From assembly GCA_021166845.1 (NCBI GenBank), contig JAJPEP010000065.1, positions 1 through 34,126 of the forward strand: DNA of 34,126 nt, given 5' to 3'. Position numbers and translations under genes: made by a program. Below the pieces are notes generated by a model. It had not been told where the DNA came from. It was given only the letters and a program-made list of their open reading frames with translations, and made no database searches. The DNA is from Thiobacillus sp. (GTDB lineage: Bacteria; Pseudomonadota; Gammaproteobacteria; Burkholderiales; Thiobacillaceae). Below are positions 31,693 through 34,126 of this stretch, piece after piece (position 1 is the first letter of the stretch; the number at the start of each line of letters is the position of its first letter).

Positions 31693-33639
31693 TCATGCCT
31701 CGACAATCATGCGGCTGCGCATTTCCAGATGCAAGGCGTGGCAGAAGTTGGTGCAGTAACACCAGTAAACCCCGGGTTTGTCGGCAAGGAAGGTGACCGA
31801 CTTGGTTTCCTGCGGATTGACCAGGAAGTTGATGTCGTACTTCGGGATCGCGAAGCCGTGGGTCAGATCCTCCACCTTGTCGTGGTTGGTCAGAATGATG
31901 GTCACCTCATCGCCCTTCTTGAGCTTGAACTCCCGGAGGCTGAAGGTCGGCGCCTGGCTGGTGAGCTTGACGGTGACTTTTTTGCCATTTCGGAAGACGC
32001 CCGATTCTGCTGGGTCTTTCACTGCCAGCGGGAACTCGTTCATGTCGTAGATCTGGCGCGTCTTGATGATGTCGCGGCGGACGATGATTGAATCGTGCGG
32101 TTCCGAGTACACCGAGTGGTCGGCCACCAGCTTCATCTTGTCGCCGCTGATGTCGATCATCTGCGCGGTCTCGGCATGCAGCGGGCCTACGGGCAGGAAA
32201 CGGTCCTTGGAGAACTTGTTGTCCGAGATGAAGTAGCGGCCATCCGATTCCTTCGTTTCGCCCATCGAGGTGAAACCATGTCCCGGCTGGTAATGCACGT
32301 CGATGCGGTCCAGTACCACCTTGGCCTCCTTGTCGCCCTTGAACGATTTGATTGCCGCTTCCACGTTCCACTTCACGATCTGGCTGTCGAGGAACAGCGT
32401 GGTGTAGGCGTTGCCCTTGTTGTCGAACCCGGTGTGCAGCGGACCGAGGCCGATCTCGGGTTCTGCGATCACGGCGTCGCGCGGATTGGCCAGTTCGCCG
32501 TCGAACCATTTTAGTACGAGTTCGTGTGAGGTGACCGAAGCCGTCGGCGAGAGCTTGCCCGAGCTAACGTAGTACTTGCCGTCCGGGCTGATGTTCACGC
32601 CGTGCGGGTTCTTCGGAATCGGCACTGTGCAGACCAGCGCGGTTTTCGGATCCTGATTGGAGGCACGGGTGCCGTCCACCACTGGCACCTTGGAAGTGCC
32701 GATGGTGATGAACTTGCCGGCCTTGACCGCTTCTTCGATGCGGGCGACGTGGAAGAACAGGCAGGCGTCCATTTCCGCTGCCATCGTTTCTTCGTAATGG
32801 ACGCCCATCTCGGTGTTGTACTGGTTAGTCGCAGCCAGTTTGCCGTCGTAGGAACTCGCCACCAGATCGCAGTTGCCGTCGATCAGCACCTGCCAGCGCA
32901 TTTCCATGGTGTTGGAATCGACGCAGCTGAACAGCGATTTGTACTTGCTGGGGTCGTTCACGTCGCGCCCGTCGTTGGGTAGCGGGATCGAGAACTCGCC
33001 GCCGCAGAACACGCGGGTGGTGTGGTTGATGCTGGCGTCGACCGGGTCGCGTTTGTCGGTGAAGGTGCCGTGAAAACCCTGGATGTTGGGGATTTCGAGG
33101 ATCTTGTCGCATTCCATGGTGTCCATGCGGATGCGCGCCAGACGGCCATGGATCTTGTCGTTCACGAACGTGTATTTGCCGTCGTAGGTGCCGTCGGTGT
33201 AGGACTGGTGTACGTGGTGGGTGTCGCCGGTGGTGTATTTCGGCGTGCCGTTGGGTTTGGTGCCAAGGATTGCCTTGGATTCGTTGGTCACGCCCCAGCC
33301 AACCAGGCAGTCCATGTTGAAGACCGGGATGCGCTTCAGCTCGCGGCCGGACGGCAGGCCGTAGATGCGCACCTCGCCCGAATGCCCGCCACTGGAGAAC
33401 GAGTAATATTCATCGAGTTCGCCAGGCGGAACTTCATACTTGCCATGCGCGGCCACCTCGCCTTTGGCAAGGCCCGGAGCGCCAGTGGCGGCAGTGCCGG
33501 GAGCTTCCTCTTTTTTGCAGGCGGTCAGGCCCACCGAAAGCCCCGCGCCGGAGAGGCCAACCAGTGCGGCGGTGTTCAGGAATTTGCGTCGCCCCAAGTC
33601 AGGTTGGGTGTCGGGTGTTTTGATGTCGTCCTGTGTCAT
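31693..33639 (-). CDS. nosZ: Nitrous-oxide reductase, clade I (Tat-exported)
   Basis: A 648-residue periplasmic copper enzyme that reduces N2O to N2. The Tat signal is LGRRKFLNTAALVGLSGAG (RR at 17-18), marking clade I. The propeller domain carries the CuZ histidine motif DTHHVHQS and further His sites (GFHGTF, GPLHTGF, PHGVN). The C-terminal cupredoxin domain has the CuA site CTNFCHALHLEM. After the Tat hydrophobic stretch the sequence LTAC (C41) followed by KKEE has the form of a lipobox, so the mature enzyme may be lipid-anchored. The ATG at 33639 is chosen because it follows AGGGAG by 10 bases; 22 more codons upstream are open but add nothing conserved. Confidence 0.97.
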   Translation of the reverse strand: MTQDDIKTPDTQPDLGRRKFLNTAALVGLSGAGLSVGLTACKKEEAPGTAATGAPGLAKGEVAAHGKYEVPPGELDEYYSFSSGGHSGEVRIYGLPSGRELKRIPVFNMDCLVGWGVTNESKAILGTKPNGTPKYTTGDTHHVHQSYTDGTYDGKYTFVNDKIHGRLARIRMDTMECDKILEIPNIQGFHGTFTDKRDPVDASINHTTRVFCGGEFSIPLPNDGRDVNDPSKYKSLFSCVDSNTMEMRWQVLIDGNCDLVASSYDGKLAATNQYNTEMGVHYEETMAAEMDACLFFHVARIEEAVKAGKFITIGTSKVPVVDGTRASNQDPKTALVCTVPIPKNPHGVNISPDGKYYVSSGKLSPTASVTSHELVLKWFDGELANPRDAVIAEPEIGLGPLHTGFDNKGNAYTTLFLDSQIVKWNVEAAIKSFKGDKEAKVVLDRIDVHYQPGHGFTSMGETKESDGRYFISDNKFSKDRFLPVGPLHAETAQMIDISGDKMKLVADHSVYSEPHDSIIVRRDIIKTRQIYDMNEFPLAVKDPAESGVFRNGKKVTVKLTSQAPTFSLREFKLKKGDEVTIILTNHDKVEDLTHGFAIPKYDINFLVNPQETKSVTFLADKPGVYWCYCTNFCHALHLEMRSRMIVEA

Positions 33640-33716
33640 GATTGCGTGACTCCCTGTCAAAAAAGATAAACCGTTGAGTGTCGATTCGCGGAAAAAGCGG
33701 GGCAAACCGAATCGTT

Positions 33717-33730
33717 TAAAAGTGCGTCAA
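33717..33730 (-). promoter_or_regulatory. Weak FNR/DNR-like half site upstream of nosZ
   Basis: On the minus strand TTGACGCACTTTTA has a perfect TTGAC half but a poor second half (TTTTA in place of ATCAA or GTCAA). It lies about 85 bases before the nosZ start. It is the best Crp/FNR-type candidate in this spacer and is doubtful. Confidence 0.3.
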
Positions 33731-33739
33731 TTCACCACT

Positions 33740-33754
33740 GCGACAACTTGTCGC
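33740..33754. promoter_or_regulatory. Perfect 7-base inverted repeat upstream of nosZ
   Basis: GCGACAA and TTGTCGC are exact inverted copies around one central C, about 100 bases before the nosZ start. This is the size of a dimeric regulator's operator or a short hairpin. It does not match FNR or NsrR consensus. Confidence 0.45.
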
Positions 33755-33770
33755 GCTTGCACTCTAACAT

Positions 33771-33790
33771 AATGCGTAAAAATGCGTAAA
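33771..33790. repeat. Exact tandem repeat of AATGCGTAAA
   Basis: Two adjoining exact copies of the 10-base unit AATGCGTAAA lie in an A-rich stretch about 130-150 bases upstream of nosZ. A ten-base spacing puts both copies on the same face of the helix, as for tandem activator sites. Function unknown. Confidence 0.5.
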
Positions 33791-33992
33791 AGAAAAAAAG
33801 ATTTCTTTATCCTGGAAATCGGCAGCATCTTTTTGCCTGGATTCGGGCCTGCAGCAGCGGCAGCCCGCGCGCGCAGGGAATGGCGCGACGCAGCGTTGGC
33901 ATGGTTGGCGCCGATGCCCAGGCGTTGCGCCTCAGCCTGCACGTTGCGCACCAGGCTGCCCCAGCAGGGGCGACATGGACGGCAAGCTGGGT
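33791..33992. other. Unassigned spacer between the nosZ upstream region and the repeat array
   Basis: About 200 bases. The first 50 are A/T-rich, the rest GC-rich. A minus-strand frame through it (for example RNVQAEAQRLGIGANHANAA) is open but matches no family I recognise and overlaps the repeats; it could be the tail of a disrupted gene. No gene is called here. Confidence 0.4.
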
Positions 33993-34126
33993 ATTCCGGA
34001 GCATCGTGACCGCTGATTCCGGCCTATCGTGACCGGTCATTCCGGCGCATCGTGACCGCCCATTCCGGGCGAACGTGACCGATTTCTGGCTGCTTCCGGA
34101 ATCGGCGGTCACGATACCGGAACGGC
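33993..34126. mobile_element. Repeat array resembling the end of an IS21-family insertion sequence
   Basis: Four tandem units of 23 bases start at 33993, 34016, 34039 and 34062. Each contains ATTCCGG and, after a short spacer, ATCGTGACCG (AACGTGACCG in the last). From about 34094 the same unit appears inverted (CGGTCACGAT between CCGGAA and CCGGAA), so GTGACCG and CGGTCAC face each other. IS21-family elements carry several such internal repeats near their ends, ahead of istA. No transposase frame is visible before the window stops, so the assignment rests on the repeat pattern alone. Confidence 0.55.

Noticed and set aside
33807..34112. A minus-strand frame of 101 codons at the right edge
   Set aside because: It runs through the 23-base repeat array and has no family resemblance; treated as non-coding.
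33993..34126. The repeat array as a CRISPR
   Set aside because: Units adjoin directly with no unique spacers, and one copy is inverted.

Overview
The window is GC-rich (roughly 65%) and gene-dense. Codon use and gene content (narGHJI, a nos cluster with clade I-type Tat-exported NosZ, NnrS, DsrC-like and sulfide:quinone-reductase-like proteins, a yffB-dapE pair) point to a denitrifying betaproteobacterium, probably a sulfur-oxidising one of the Thiobacillus kind. The taxon is an inference from gene families; there is no rRNA gene to prove it.

Positions 1-5412 hold housekeeping genes: the start of dapE and yffB on the minus strand, and, divergently, an Atm1-type ABC exporter, a UMF1/Atg22-like MFS transporter, a GNAT acetyltransferase and a renalase-like flavoprotein. 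Positions 5430-9752 (minus strand) hold a CZB-GGDEF diguanylate cyclase of DgcZ type, a formylglycine-generating-enzyme-like (SUMF1) protein and a membrane-bound PAS-GGDEF-EAL protein. A P2-type cation ATPase follows on the plus strand (10015-12750).

From 12767 to the right end nearly everything concerns denitrification and is on the minus strand. nnrS sits at the left. Next to it is an operon read right to left: narG-narH-narJ-narI, then a flavoprotein of the SQR fold that lacks the catalytic cysteines, then a DsrC/TusE-family protein that keeps the unusual one of the two family cysteines. A strong terminator at 13982-14013 closes it. The nar operon is divergent from a c5-type cytochrome lipoprotein (23169-23570) that has a near-perfect FNR-type box upstream.

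The nos cluster is read right to left from 33639 to 23665: nosZ, a decayed fragment of a second nosR, nosR, nosD, nosF, nosY, nosL, two small genes (the second resembling TumE/DUF6516 proteins) and a second NosL-family protein. From nosR on, the genes overlap or nearly touch. Terminators separate nosZ from nosR and the cluster from the cytochrome gene. The right edge (about 33990-34126) carries tandem and inverted 23-base repeats that look like the end of an IS21-family element.

Taken together, NarGHI reduces nitrate at the quinol pool. The lipoprotein cytochrome and the NosR membrane flavoprotein could feed electrons to periplasmic N2O reductase, whose copper centre is matured by NosDFY and NosL. 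The points most worth a second look are the sulfur-family pair fused to the nar operon (with an NsrR-like palindrome before the DsrC-like gene), the toxin-like pair inside the nos operon, the two complementary NosL proteins, the nosR remnant, and the charged insertion in NosR.
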